The notes: generated from the letters alone by a model not told the origin. DNA of 64,000 nucleotides from Oscheius dolichura (GCA_932521035.1 OW051494.1:8666001-8730000); one strand, 5' to 3'; shown: positions 50,410-62,960, counted from the first letter of the stretch. A program made the numbers and translations.

Positions 50410-50662
50410 TCAAGGGCAATTGGGAGTGCCCGTCGCGAAACATATACACACGCCAAGAGGATTACAATGCCCGCCTCCCTGAAATATTGTTGTCCGTTTA
50501 CATACAGTAACCTACACACAAAACACAGGTAACTGCACTGCAGTAAATATCACTGCACGCTAGTGTTCCAAATATTTTCCCTCCACTGACGTCGGGGAGC
50601 TCGGCATTGACAAGGACAACTGCTCCGAGGGCGAGTACCACGGCAACGTAGAAAGAGTTCAT
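50410..50662 (-). CDS. Candidate secreted cysteine-rich peptide, defensin-like
   Basis: ATG at 50662 opens a clear signal peptide, MNSFYVAVVLALGAVVLVNA, followed by ELPDVSGGKIFGTLACSDIY. Splicing 50516-50662 to 50478-50410 (TGT|GTAGGT to ATTTCAG|GGAGGC, 37-base intron, phase 0) gives 71 residues. The mature part has eight cysteines, including CVLC then GGGHCNPLGVCICF. The GHC...CxC ending recalls CS-alpha-beta antimicrobial peptides, but the CxxxC spacing of that fold is not clearly met, so this is a resemblance only. CTTTCAG seven bases above the ATG looks like a trans-splice acceptor. A caution: another donor (GTACGT) lies just after the stop, so the true message may use a different frame in exon 2. 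Confidence 0.4.
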
Positions 50663-51474
50663 TTTCTTCCTGAAAGCTAAAAATTTAACAAAATTAAGAG
50701 AAAGAAAAGATAATATGAGCTAGTAGAAGGGCTCGCTGTCTTCTGCCATTTGACCAGGCTTTATATATCAGTGAAATTCTATTTTTACCCTTTGGAATCA
50801 CGCCTACTTTCGTAAGGTCACACAATCTTTGTTTGCTACGCCCCTTTTGCTTTCCCAAGTCTTTCTGTTGGTTGAAAATTGGGAAAAGAAGGACTAAATG
50901 GGCGAACGCGGAAAAATACCCTTTGAGATAGCACCCAGTGAACAACTAGCATCGCCTAATTATAATAAGCAGCAGAGGTGTGCATAATGGCAAATTTAAT
51001 TTTTTTCGGAATACGGAATAATTTTTTTTTACGGAATACAGATCAAAATTTTTTTTTCCGGAATTTTCTTGTGACCAAGAACAACCAGTGAGCACGTCTC
51101 AGTCGCTCAATTAAATCTCCCGAAGTTTTAATGTATTTTCCGATATAACTTTTGGCGCGACGTCGAAAATTTGAAATTTGGCGAGCTGTGGGGGTGAGAG
51201 CAGAATGGTGCGGGAGAACGCGGAAGAAAGTTCTAAGGAAAAGAAGAAGGGGACTGGGGAGCTGAGCATAGAACAGTGAGAGAAGGAAAAGCGAAAGGGA
51301 TTCGGCGGAGAAAGGGAAGAAGGGGCACGCGTGCAAGGGACACCGTGAGTCAGAACAGGGGAAGAGAGTGCCCAGGGAGTTGTGGGAAAGAGTGGAAGGG
51401 ACCGGACGGGGAGAGGGGGAAGAGCGGAAGGGGCTTCCAAGCGTGAGGTAAAACCACCATTGGCGGGAGAGAAG
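50663..51474. other. Intergenic, no gene seen
   Basis: AT-rich then purine-rich sequence with T and A runs near 51000-51060. Long plus-strand GA-rich tracts at 51180-51430 make the minus strand open by composition only. Confidence 0.4.
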
Positions 51475-52826
51475 CTATCTTTATAACGGGAAACCTTGTG
51501 ATCACAGGCCTTGTGATTCCCGATAAAAAGTTATCATCACAATAAAGATTCCCGATAAAGGAAGACCAGAGTAAACAACAAGGTGGAGTTGGTTACGACG
51601 GCTCAAGAACCAAACAGACCTGGTCAGGGACTGAAAAAATGCCGACGTCTAGCCCTTATGCCTTTCTACCAGGATGATACCGAAAAATTGCTACTGTTAG
51701 AAGTCTTCCTAACCATCTTGAACCGTCGAGCGAAGTGTCTCTTGGAGCCGATAAAGCTGAAGTTTTAAAACAAAGTTTTAGGAGGCCATATGAAGATTAG
51801 CCGGTCAATTATATAGCCTGTCCGTCCTAATTCCCGGTCGAGAGCCGAAGATTTTGATATTTTTGAACACCTTAGCCAGGAGCCTTTGATGTGGGATCCC
51901 AGGGTAATTTGGAAGGATTAGAAGAAAACGTCGATAACAGGCATTATTTGTGGTATGATTTCGGTAATTCTTTGACGGCTAGACTAGTAACAAGCAGGAG
52001 AATATTTTAACAGCAAAAACCGAGTTTTCTTAGGGTATCTTGAGCTTCCAACTTTTGAAAACATAAAAAGTTATCGTCACAAGATTTCCCGATAAAGGAA
52101 GACCACGGGGCATCTACTTTTTAGAATTAAAAACCAGGAATAGCGTCTCCAGAGCTGAAAAGTGGTTTCAATTAGAAAAATTTTGGTTTTGGCCGTATTC
52201 GTCTTTATTTCTTTAGAAGTAGGTATCTCTTTTTGTATAGTGGCAAAGTAATTTACAATCTAGATGAATGTCAACAAAAAGTGACCAAGAATGTTATTTG
52301 TGTTTACAAGGATGGAACAAAAAGAAAACAATATTGGGGAAGTAGCCTACAAAAGGGGAACAATACCACAAATAACGTTTTCTTCTAATCCTTCCAAATT
52401 ACCCTGGGATCCCACATCAAAGGCTCCGAATTGAGAGATAAGGTGTCCAAAAATACCAAAATCTTCGGCTTAGGACGGACAGGCTATATAATTGACCGGC
52501 TAATCTTCATATGGCCTACTAAAACTTTGTTTTAAAACATCAGCTTTATCGGCTTCAATAGACACTTCGCTCGACGGTTCAAGATGGTTAGGAAGACTTC
52601 TAACAGTAGCAATTATCCGGTATCATCCTGGTAGAAAGGCATAAGGGCTAGACATCGGCATTTTTCAGTCCCTGACCAGGTCTGTTTGGTTCTTGAGCCG
52701 TCGTAACCAACTCCACCTCGTTGTTTACTCTGGTCTTCCTTTATCGGGAATCTTTATTGTGATGATAACTTTTTATCGGGAATCACAAGGCCTGTGAGCA
52801 CAAGGTTTCCCGTAATAAAGATAGAC
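51475..52826. mobile_element. Foldback-type element with about 480-base inverted arms
   Basis: The left arm (51475 to about 51960, starting TATCTTTATAACGGGAAACC) is repeated inverted in the right arm (about 52360-52826, ending GGTTTCCCGTAATAAAGATA). Both contain CCTGGTCAGGGACTGAAAAA or its complement. A third, shorter copy of the arm phrase AAAAAGTTATCGTCACAAG plus CCCGATAAAGGAAGACCA lies in the centre near 52066-52108. No transposase frame. Likely a non-autonomous foldback transposon or MITE. Confidence 0.85.
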
Positions 52827-52910
52827 GGCAAACATCCCACGAAGAAACAGCTTGTAAGGTGTGCGGATCTGTGCCACGAGCGAGTGTGACTGGCTGTTCA
52901 AAGAGAGTAA

Positions 52911-53725
52911 GAGGCCTTCGACCAAAGCATCAGGTTCTAATAATTTTCACTTTTTTGGACGAAGAAGATTACGGACCGTAGCTTACGGAGGACAGATTGT
53001 GGAAAGGTTAACGAGGCTTGGAGCCACAATTATAAGTTCTGTTCTCGAAGAAAGTGAGCTGAATGGCCCGGAAAAAAGTGAAAATGTTGTCTTGAAATAG
53101 CGAAGAAAGCCCGAATGAGCTCTTCTGGTACGGATCCAAATATTCTTGTTTTCCCATGGTTACAGCCAGGCAAATACCCACTATTTCGAATTGCATCATT
53201 TCAATCTCCCTCTCCCTTCTCTTTCTCGGTCCAACTGTTGCCCGAGATTTCTAGTTCGCGAGATATTCTCCCAATTATGCAATACGACAAGATTCTTACT
53301 TCCCTGATCTATTTTCTCTCCGAAGTGTTTATGAAAACTTTGCCCCGCTCAAAACCGGGGACTGATAGACATATCTTATCAGCTGATCAATAAGTCCGGA
53401 AGAGTCAAGAATTCTCCCCAAAAAATAAGTAGAGCGCTCAAAATCCAAGCCCATTGGAGCCATCTGATTCGATCAAAATGTGTTGGACCGTTTTCTCTTT
53501 CAAATAAGGTCTTCGACCAAGACATCGGGTTCTAACAACTTTTACTTTTTGGAACAATGAGAGTAATATATGATAGACAGTTGCTCCAGGATGGAAAAGT
53601 TAGCCAGGCTTGGAGCCATAATTACGGGCCCTGTTTCCCCCGAGAGTTGGCTGAATTGTGAGAAAGCCAAAGGGCTGCCTTGAAACGGCGGAGAAAGCCT
53701 AGAACCCTCTTCTGGCACAGAAAAC
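52911..53725. repeat. Diverged direct repeat pair
   Basis: 52911-53140 and 53509-53725 share ordered phrases: CTTCGACCAA, CATC(A/G)GGTTCTAA, AGGCTTGGAGCCA and GAGAAAGCC / GAAGAAAGCC. The copies are about 600 bases apart. No coding signal stands out in either. Confidence 0.55.
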
Positions 53726-55577
53726 TATAAAACTAAGTCCTGAACGCAAAAAAATTTTGCGCAGAGCTTCGCCTCTATTTTGGTAAATTCAACATGGAAA
53801 AACGCAATAAAAACCATAAAACAGCTTTATAATAATAAACACAATACCTAAACAAAAATATAATGGGTGGAAACAAACTTACTTGGATTTTCGTCTAAAA
53901 TCCTGTAGAGAGCTCTTGCTGCTCAATCCACTTGTTCTTCTTCTTGTGCTTGCATCTAAAAATAATGGATTAGCAATTGTAAATCAAATAAAACAAAATA
54001 GAAATGATAAAACAACAAGAGAAAGCAGTACAACAAGCAACACAAATGAAATAATGGGTAAATTCGCAAGCGATATGCAATATGCTAATTAGGCTTAATT
54101 TTGCTCAATTTTCTTTCTGTAACTATTATAAGAGGTAGCTAGCATGCTCTTATGTGTATAGAAAACAGATAGAAGCAATAGCAACATCAGAATCAAATGA
54201 ACTAAAGAAAATGAAGAAAAATGGATGAGAATTATGGAATGGCAACCTGCCAGCCTCAACAACTTCTTTTGTAGATGTGTTTCTAACTTATAATCATTTT
54301 CTAGGGTAAGTTAATGCCCCAATCAAAGATAAAAACATAAGCTTATCCCAAAGAAAGTCATGGAATTGCAAATTAGAATGCTTCGGTGATGGAGAAGGCA
54401 AAGGAACGATTTTTACGATTTTTCTCTAACATTCTTTGCTCTTGATGCAAATAAACGACAGGATACCCTTTTAATATATTATTATAAGTCAAGAATACAC
54501 AAAAACTAAGAAAAACAAAAGGAAATAAGAAAGTTCGTGAGAGACAGCGAATGATCTACCTACCGACCCCCAGAACTTTTTTTGCAGATGTTATTCTAAA
54601 CGATACTTATCTTCTAGGGTAAGCTCAGACCTGAATCCATGATAAAAACATAAAAACAAGTAAAAAGAAAGGGGGTTCGTTTCTTTTGCATTTTTTATAT
54701 TTTTGCTTTTATTGTTTAGCTCTCTGAGGTGTTATTCTACATAACTACAACCTAATACATCACGCTGTATGCATATACCATCAGTTACAAGGGAATAAAT
54801 GAAGAAAACATCAAAGGATAATTCCAGCGAACTTCTGAAACTGATTTCGGACTCTTTCTGAATAATTCTTTGTTTCTGTGACATCTAACCTACCTATTAT
54901 TGTTCCCTGATTTTTTCTGTTATAGAAACACTAAGAATGTACACAAATATGAAAATAAATAACGTTTTTACAAAGATAAACGAATTCCATAGTATCCCAA
55001 CATCGAAACTCTTGCTGCTTTTGTTATTCTACCTTACAATTTTAAGAAATTCTATTTTCTATATTGGGTGTATTTTTCTAGATTCGGTGATATCACCCGG
55101 TGTGCTTGAACGTTGGCCCGACAAAGGCGGGTTCTTACCTTCACATTCTCTCTTTCTTTTCGTTCCCCGAATCACGAATCTCCTACTGACGCTGGTGGGA
55201 GGGGGTTCTGAAGATGCGTTCCGATGATATGTTTTGCTTTGGACCATTGAATTTGAGAAGAAATACTACGGGTAGATCGTGCCGACCAGATCAGTGGACC
55301 CCGATTTTTTTCATTGAACATGCGCCAGAACCGTTCTTGCTACCTTCCCTCCGACAAAGCGACGGTAAGTTAGGATTACTGTGTCTGCACCCTCTCCAAA
55401 TTCCAATAATCGCACAGGTGGCATGCCTTTACCAGGGGGCTTTATGTAAATTCTCGTTGGTGAAAGCGAAAAAGAGGTCAACAAGATTTGACCTGGTCAA
55501 CTTCCTGTCATTCTACAAAATTGTTGTCATTCTACAATCCACCAGACCGTCATTTCTCTCGCTTTCTTCTCCAAGAA
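53726..55577. other. AT-rich region upstream of DHTKD1 with a short repeated block
   Basis: A block near 54262-54345 recurs near 54568-54650 (GCAGATGTTATTCTAA/GTAGATGTGTTTCTAA, then TCTTCTAGGGTAAG / TTTTCTAGGGTAAG, then GATAAAAACATAA). No gene could be supported. At about 55160 a piece related to the duplication arms (GTTCCCCGAATCAC, CTGACGCTGGTGGG) appears once. Confidence 0.45.
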
Positions 55578-58500
55578 ATGTTGGTATTCACCAGATCTCG
55601 CCACTTCGTCTCTTCTCAACTTCGAGGTGTCTTTCCAACTCCTTTCTTTGTGTTAGATACCGACAATCCGAACCTGGGAACAGTTTGAGATCAATTTTAC
55701 TCCTAACGGGGTTACTTTTTCTCCCGGTAGGGGTATTTTCGTGGGCCAGTGGCAATGTCTGGATCCAAACATGCCCGAAAGCCACCGCGTTCGTTGACCA
55801 GAAATGGTCTCACAGTCTCTTTCCCTTGGATAGATTTGTTGTTAGCGCCCTTTTAGTCCTCCCAAAGGCCGGGGTTGGTAAAGGTGCATGAGCACTGGAG
55901 CCGCACACGGTGGTCACTGGTTCTGGTGACGGGGATGAAATGAACCTCAGATTTTGCAGAAAATAACAATCATTCGTCGAGCCAGGTGGTCAAGAGTAGT
56001 GTCATTCGACGGCGCCTCGCCCCATCTTCTAGCTGACTGTTTTGTAAAGCTCCCCAGCGCGTCACAGTGCGGAAACGGCAGCTTTTGACTGAAATTTAAC
56101 CATTTTCCTATAAACAGCCGGGCGGTTTCAGTCAAAACAATGCTTTCGCTTTTGTTTTTGTAAAATATTGATTTCGACCAGTTGGTCCATTTTTCGCGTC
56201 AGCTTTCGGCAATAGAACTTTTGTTTCTTGTACAACCGGCATGAAATGGAACGGCCCGTTATTTTTTGACTGTATCATGTTACAGACAGAATTTAGATCA
56301 AGTAAAGCCACCAGCGAACCTTTTTTTTTCATTTTTCCACCCTTCCTAATTCTGTTTTCGTTTCAGAAATCCGTCGGCACTACCGCGCCAGCCCTACGAC
56401 GCACGGGCACTTGCCGGACCCGCCCAGCAGTCCATTCCTGGCGCCTCCCGGCCTCGGCGACGACCCTCAACATGTGAATCTGGTCAATGCCTTTCGACGC
56501 TACGGATATCAGGCAGCGGATTTGGACCTCCTCGGATTGAAGAAGCCGCCCGTCGTACCGGAATTGGATCCCAAGTTTTATGGACTAGACGCGCCAGAAC
56601 TGGCCGAGACCCTGAAGAACATCTACTGTGGACTCATGGCCATCGACTTTATGCACATCAATGTAAGGAAATAATCAGATGTTCATAACCAAGGAAGCAG
56701 AATAGGAAATTCCGCAGGAGGTCGAAATTGGCGCCTTTAGATTGTCAGGGGCTTACTTATTTTCGCAGATTTTCTTACGCTCTAGATTAGAATGTTACAA
56801 CCATAAAATAGAGCAGAATTTTCTCTATCGAATGAGATATCGTACTCCTAATAAAAACAATTTTTCAGAGTTGCGAGGAGCGCCAATGGTTGGCCAACAA
56901 TTTCGAACTATCCGCCGTCTCTACTCCATTGACGCCTGATGAACGGAAAAAATTATGCCTGCTGATGAATCGTTGCGAGGTTTGTACCCATTCTATATTC
57001 CGAAAAATCAAGAAGTTTTAGAATTTTGACCAATTTTTGGCATTGAAATTTCCGACTGTCAAGCGTTACGGTAGCGAGGGAGCCGAAGCAATGTATGGAT
57101 TCTTCTTGCCCCTATTCTACGAGGCTCCGGAGACGGGAATCGAACAAATTTTTGTGGGAATTGCCCATCGAGGACGACTGAACCTGCTGAATGAGATGAT
57201 GCAATTCCCGACGGTACAAATGTTTCGAAAGATGAAAGGGAAGACCGAATTTCCCGAGGAAGTACAAGGAGCCGGGGATGTCCTCTCGCATTTGAGTAGG
57301 TTTTCCTGCACTTTTTCAGGGGTAAAGAGTTAAATGAGACTGTAAATGGGACTTTTGCTATGAGCTTTTTACCTTGAAATTTTGCCGTTTGGCTTTCACA
57401 TATCTAACGGACCTCCCAAGGGCCGTCTCGTGGCTGTTACGGCTTCGAAAAAGACCGGAAGACATTAGGACAGAAGACCTCGCTTTCGTTGTCAGAATAT
57501 GATCAAAATGATTGACAAACAAGATCAGCAACACAGATACAATTGAGAATAACTGATGGGAGACTCCCAATGGAAGATCTGGGCACTCACAAGAGCAAAA
57601 GGGCAGAATGGCAGCCTCTGCACTGAGAAAGCTTCTCTCGTCTTGCTGGAACACTTTGGGGAGACCTAAAAATAGGCTGGGAAGATTGTGAACCTCATTT
57701 TCGAGCTCTACAAGTCAAAAACCTATGGGGTGGAGAGAATCGCTATCAATCCACGGTGGCTCGTTTCCATCCCCAATAATTACAGTAATCCGCTACCCAC
57801 AAATACCTCTCCCTCTTCTTGAAAGCTAGAGGTAGGAATCCCTGACAACTTATTTCAAACTGGTTTTAAAATATTAACTGTGCTCTTTTCAGCGTCTTCC
57901 TTCGATCTGACGACGCCACTCGGAGGAAACGTCCACATCTCGATGTTGCCGAATCCGTCTCACCTGGAAGCGGTGAATCCCGTGGCGATGGGAAAGACTC
58001 GCGCCCGAGCACAGAGTCTCCAGCTGGGAGACTACAGCCGGAAGTTGAACTCCCGTCCCGGCGACGGCCTTCTCTGCGCCCTGATCCACGGAGACGGCGC
58101 CTTTACCGGCCAGGGAATCGTCTGGGAATCGTTGACCCTGAGCCGTGTGCCGCATTTCCGTCTCGGCGGGTCGCTGCATCTTGTCACGAACAACCAAGTC
58201 GCCTTCACCGCCGAGGAGCACGTCGGCCGCTCGACGCAGCACTGTACCGACGTGGCCAAGGCTTTTGAATTCCCGGTGTTGCATGTGAACGGGGACCACC
58301 CGGAGGCCGTGGTCAAGGCGACCCGGCTGGCTATGGCTTATCGTGAGAAATTCCGGAAAGACGTCTTTATCAACTTGGTCTGTTATCGACGCTGGGGACA
58401 TAACGAGCTGGATGATCCGAGCTTCACCCAGCCGCTGATGTACCGGGCCGTTGAGGCGAGGCAATCCGTCCCGGCCAAATACACCCAAAGTCTGGTGGAA

Positions 58501-60081
58501 CAGGGAATCGTCACGGCGGAGGAGGTCAAAGAGGAGAAGGAGAAACACACAAAGGAACTGATGGAGGCCTTCAAAGCGGTGGATCAGTCAAAACCAAGGT
58601 ACCGTACCCCCATTTTATCGTTAATTACCGTCTCTCTTCTCAGTGCCAACCATTTACGCGGCCTCTGGACCGGCTATCAACAAGCCCCGCCCGAAAGTTG
58701 CCGTTATGATACCGGAGTGAAGACGGATCTACTTCAATTCGTTGGAGCTGCCTCGGTCAACTATCCGGATGGCTTTGCAATTCATCCCCATCTGAAGAAA
58801 ACCCACTGTGAAGCGAGGATGGCCAAAATGCAAAGTGGAGAAGGACTGGATTGGGCGACGGCCGAGGCCCTGGCATTTGGATCACTTCTGGTCGAAGGAA
58901 ATGATGTCAGAATTAGTGGGCAGGATGTGGGACGAGGCACATTCAGCCATCGGTAAGGGACACTTCATTTTATCTGGGAAGTATCGTATTCTCTCGGATA
59001 AAGTGGGACGGATCTTGGAATTTGATACTGAATTATTGGGTAAAATCACAAAAATCAAGCCAATGTTTTCAGGCACGCTATGCTGGTTGACCAGGAGACG
59101 GACGAGGCCCACTACCCGTTGAATCACATCCACCCGGAGCAGAAGAATTTCCTCGAAGTTGCCAATAATCTGCTCTCGGAGGAGGCCATTCTCGGCTTTG
59201 AATACGGCTTTTCTCTGGACAGTCCGCGTCGTCTCTGTATCTGGGAGGCGCAGTTTGGCGACTTCTTCAACGGAGCCCAGATTATCATCGATACTTTCCT
59301 GGCCAGCGGGGAGAGCAAATGGCTGACGCAGTCCGGCCTGACCCTGCTCCTGCCCCACGGCTATGATGGCGCCGGTCCGGAACACAGCAGCTGTCGAATG
59401 GAGCGCTTTCTCCAGTTGTGTGACTCGCGAGAAGATCAACAGCCGCTGGATGGAGAGACGGTGAATATGAGAGTCGCCAATCCGACCACCGCCGCCCAAT
59501 ACTTTCATCTGCTGCGACGGCAGCTCGTCCCGGCCTACCGGAAGCCCCTAGTCGTCGTGGCTCCGAAGGTTCTTCTCCGTCATCCCCGAGCCGCTTCACG
59601 GCTGAACGATTTCGCTCCGGGAACCTATTTCCAGGAGGTTATTGGCGATTCCGGCTGTCAGAAGGAGAAAGTCAAAAAGGTGAGGATCTCTGGCAGTTGC
59701 CCTTACAAGATTTCAATTGCTATCTCCTATTTTCAGATTATCTTCGTCTCTGGAAAATTTTGGCTCGACGTGGAGAAGGCTTGCCAAGAGCGCGGTCTCC
59801 GTGAGCAGACGGCGATCCTCCGCCTCGAGTCGCTCTGTCCCTTCCCCGCCGTGGCTCTCTCCGACGCCGTTAAACACTTTCCCTCAGCCGGACAATTTAT
59901 CTGGGCACAGGAAGAGCCTCGAAATGCTGGCGGATGGCCGTTTGTAAAGGCGAGATTTGCCGCCGCGCTGGGAATTGAGCTCAAGTATGCCGGCCGGCCG
60001 GAACTCGCTTGGACAGCCAGTGCCGTGGCGGAAAAACACAACCAGGAGAGGAAACAGGTGGTGAAGATGATCTTCGACTAG
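55578..60081 (+). CDS. dhtkd1: 2-oxoadipate dehydrogenase E1 (DHTKD1)
   Basis: Eight exons (55578-55626, 56367-56662, 56869-56979, 57022-57295, 57893-58598, 58644-58952, 59073-59679, 59737-60081) join in frame to 898 residues; human DHTKD1 has 919. The first exon, MLVFTRSRHFVSSQLR, is a typical mitochondrial targeting start, and its phase-1 donor fits exon 2. Thiamine-diphosphate E1 features follow: IAHRGRLNLLNEMMQFPTV, MLPNPSHLEAVNPVAMGKTR, HGDGAFTGQGIVWESLTLS, ISGQDVGRGTFSHRHAML, WEAQFGDFFNGAQIIIDTF and LPHGYDGAGPEHSSCRMERF. Matches such as VNPVAMGKTRAR and DGAGPEHSSCR favour DHTKD1 over OGDH. It decarboxylates 2-oxoadipate in lysine and tryptophan breakdown. A pyrimidine tract ending CCAAG just above the ATG is a possible trans-splice site. 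A poly(A) signal lies near 60171. Confidence 0.95.
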
Positions 60082-60812
60082 GAGACAAGCGGAGCAGCAG
60101 AATGTTTTCTTCTTTAAATGAATAATTCTCATCGGCATAGCGATACTTTGTGATCTGACCGTAACAGCGGGAATAAAGGTCCGATTTTTGTGTTTTGGTT
60201 CATTTTTTCACTTGGTACGCGGTTAAATCTCCACAAGCCAGGTGATCGATTCCTTTGACCACTCCGTGTAACCAGCTGCGGTAGAGACGCCATCTTGACC
60301 AAGTCCATCTTTGGAAAGGGGAATTAATGGAGTAAAATGTGGGAAAATGGATGAGAAATTGAGAGAAAAGAAGAAGGAAGTAAAACTGAATTGGACGGAG
60401 CGAATGGCAATGTTTAATAGTTTATGGTAAATTTTAAAAGTAAGGACGGACGATGTCGATGACCCAGTTGTTGATGTTTCCCTCGGCTCGTCTGTCGCCG
60501 TCCGCTTGTCCACCGTCCTCGACTCGTCCACCGTCTTCTTCGCCGCCGCCGGGTGCTCATCCGCCGTCGTCGCTGCCGTCGTTGTCGAAGCCGGTAATTT
60601 AGTCTACAATCACGGGAAGCTGGATACGCTGAAAATAGGAATATATCGAGATAAAGCCGTATTGGAACGGTTAAAAATTGGGTAGCACTGGATTCAACTC
60701 CTATAACTGGGTCAAAAAGCGGCTCTAGACGAAATGCTCATGACATATTTCTCAGATTTTTGGCTCCAAATTACTCAAATTGGGATTTTCAAGCCAGAAA
60801 CCCGAAAGAATT
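60082..60812. other. Spacer between DHTKD1 and the right duplication arm, possible small minus-strand gene
   Basis: Minus-strand frames end GGQADGDRRAEGNINNWVID (stop near 60433) and GVSTAAGYTEWSKESITWLV (stop near 60223). Both read like protein ends, but they could not be joined to a start. The 60430-60600 stretch has a GC-rich, triplet-like composition (CGTC/CGCC) open on both strands. Confidence 0.3.
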
Positions 60813-61261
60813 TCTACTTCCCGCAATAAAGTCCGAATTTTCAGATCTTTTCGAGTCACCACAATAGTTCGAACCGTATTTCTGTTAAAACTGTCAAAGA
60901 ACCTATAGGAAACGGACGAAGAGCGGCATAAAGACGGATCCAATCGACTTGGAAGGCGAGGTTCGGCCCCACTGGCTCGTGCAGGACAGTTGCGGTCGCG
61001 GATGAAGGAGACCATTCTGAAAATGAAATATTAGCAGTTTTAAAAGGATCCGCATGAGAGTTAATAGTAGCTTAAATTTACGGGCCAAATTAGAATGTTT
61101 TTCACTCGAAATACAGCGGATGGATAAAAAATGGCTCCAGGCCAAATGGTCATTGGGAATTCATCAGATTTCTGGCTTCAAATTGCTCAAAAAGAGCGCG
61201 CGCCAATTTGTCGTCCCCTTGACCAATTCAAACCTTTACAGAACCATCTTCCGACAGTACA

Positions 61262-61309
61262 GTACCCCCTCCTCCACCATCTACAGTACCCCCTCCTCCA
61301 CCATCTACA
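61262..61309. repeat. 24-base tandem repeat, two copies
   Basis: Mirror position of the six-copy array at 49682-49825, with only two units here. Confidence 0.9.
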
Positions 61310-61577
61310 GTATTACTACCCCGCAGCGTCGGCGGGAGTGAGTCGGGGAACCTAGAGACAGAGAAAGCCCGGGCGCGAAGCCTTTCTTGACCTGAAATCT
61401 ATGCGAATTCACCAAGAAAAGGATTACTGATAATTCGGTTTCGTCCTAACAAGCGAACCCGAAAAAAATGACAAAAATGTGACAAAAATATGGTCGTTTA
61501 ACGTGTTTTTTCGCTAGTCTAAACCGTTTTCTCCTGGAATTTTCATTCAGTTTCACAGACGTCGGTTGCTGTAGACA

Positions 61578-62545
61578 ATGGGAAAGGTGGGTTACTTTGT
61601 CTGATTTTCAATCGAGAAATCTATTTGTTACTTGAAATAAGGTTCAATTCCATTTTTTATAGATTCGTCTCATCAGCCCGACAAGGAGGTTCGCGGCTCG
61701 TTTAGTGAATGTGCAGAAGACTATTGTATGTTTTTTTTTCTTTAACTTAGCTTCCAAAATCACAAAAAAATCACTGTTTTGCCTATTTTTGACCTGATTC
61801 TTCGAGTTTCACAAGCTCCGCGACGCGGACAGGAAATGGCGATCCGAACTCTATTTCAAGTGTTCGAGCACAGATTCATTTGGTTCCCGCAAATTTCTTT
61901 TTTGAAATTGCTGCCTTTTCAATGACGGTTACGGTTAAAACGTGGATATTTTTTACCCGACTCGGCAGTTAAATCTTCATTTACTGGCCGCGCTACAAAG
62001 CGGTCTTCCTTTAATAATCTTCTTGCTGCCGAGATTTTACGGGTGCGGAGAATAAACGCCACCGTGTCGTCCCTTTACCATCGTGCAATGGCTGTTTTTT
62101 AACGGATTTCCATCTTGTGTCAAGGCGTACTGTAACCGTCCACCCCCTAATGACCACATTTCTAGAGTAATTCTCTTCCCCATCCGCTAATAATCATTAA
62201 AAACGCTGCTATGCGTATATTTCTGCCAGTAAGACAATTTTTCAGTTATGATTTATCTAAAGAGAATACACGAAGAGAAAATACTGGGAAATGAGGTTAA
62301 AGTCTCCAAAAAATTGATTTAAATAGACTATTGTTAACTACCCACATATATCACCTTCTTTTTCAGCTGTCCCCACCTGGTAGAAGGAGCACGCGAATCT
62401 TCTTCAAGAGAAAGATTGATGGAAACGCCAAGCCGAGGAATTTTTTGCGCATGCTTCTGCACAACAATCCTCAACTTCTTCCTCCAACTCCAGTATGTTC
62501 TATTTCCTTCTTTTTTTTCTGTTTTTATAGCCCGAATTAATCTGA
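61578..62545 (+). CDS. 70-residue basic protein, copy in right arm, family unknown
   Basis: Four exons, all joined at phase 0: 61578-61586 (MGK), 61663-61725, 62367-62492 and 62531-62545. The introns have GTGGGT, GTATGT and GTATGT donors and TATAG, TTTCAG and TATAG acceptors; the last is about 38 bases, as elsewhere in the window. The product is arginine- and lysine-rich (PTRRFAARLV; GRRSTRIFFKRK), consistent with a small ribosomal or other RNA-binding protein or a mitochondrial import sequence, but I recognise no family. TTTCACAG lies 19 bases before the ATG, a possible trans-splice acceptor. Phase consistency is the main support. Confidence 0.5.
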
Positions 62546-62960
62546 CCGCCGAGATAAACGGTTACTGTAGACGGATAGGCAATTTCGGCGAATTTTGAAA
62601 CGATTCTGGCTCGAGAAAATGAAGAAAAGTGAGATCAAAAGGCGGTAGTAGCAAGATTTGGGGTATCTCTCACGCGCCAGCACCCGTAATGTCTCGGCAG
62701 CTGAACGCTCTTTTACCGAGCGCGCCGTCACTTCATACGGCTGCTTTCGTACTCTGAAATCTCGATTTGAGCGATTTTGTGCAAAAAAATGAGAAATCTT
62801 CCGTGAACTTTGTCTATAGAGCCATTTTTGTACCATCTCCAAAGGAACGGGCAGGTGCTTTTCTATTAAAAATTAATCTCTCACAAGAGTGGCCACCGCT
62901 TTGTTTTAAAAGAAACGACTAGATTCTTATAATTTCTGTTTTCAGATCAAACAAAAATAG

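Noticed and set aside
55214-55891. Plus-strand frame of 225 codons
   Set aside because: It overlaps the DHTKD1 first exon in another frame and matches nothing; the 49-base DHTKD1 exon fits phase and targeting-peptide expectation.
57889-58548. Minus-strand open frame of 219 codons
   Set aside because: Antisense to the largest DHTKD1 exon and open because of its GC-rich third positions.
57893-60081. OGDH (2-oxoglutarate dehydrogenase E1) as the identity of the E1 gene
   Set aside because: Segments such as VNPVAMGKTRAR, DVGRGTFSHRHAML and the DGAGPEHSSCRMERFLQLCD region follow DHTKD1 rather than OGDH.
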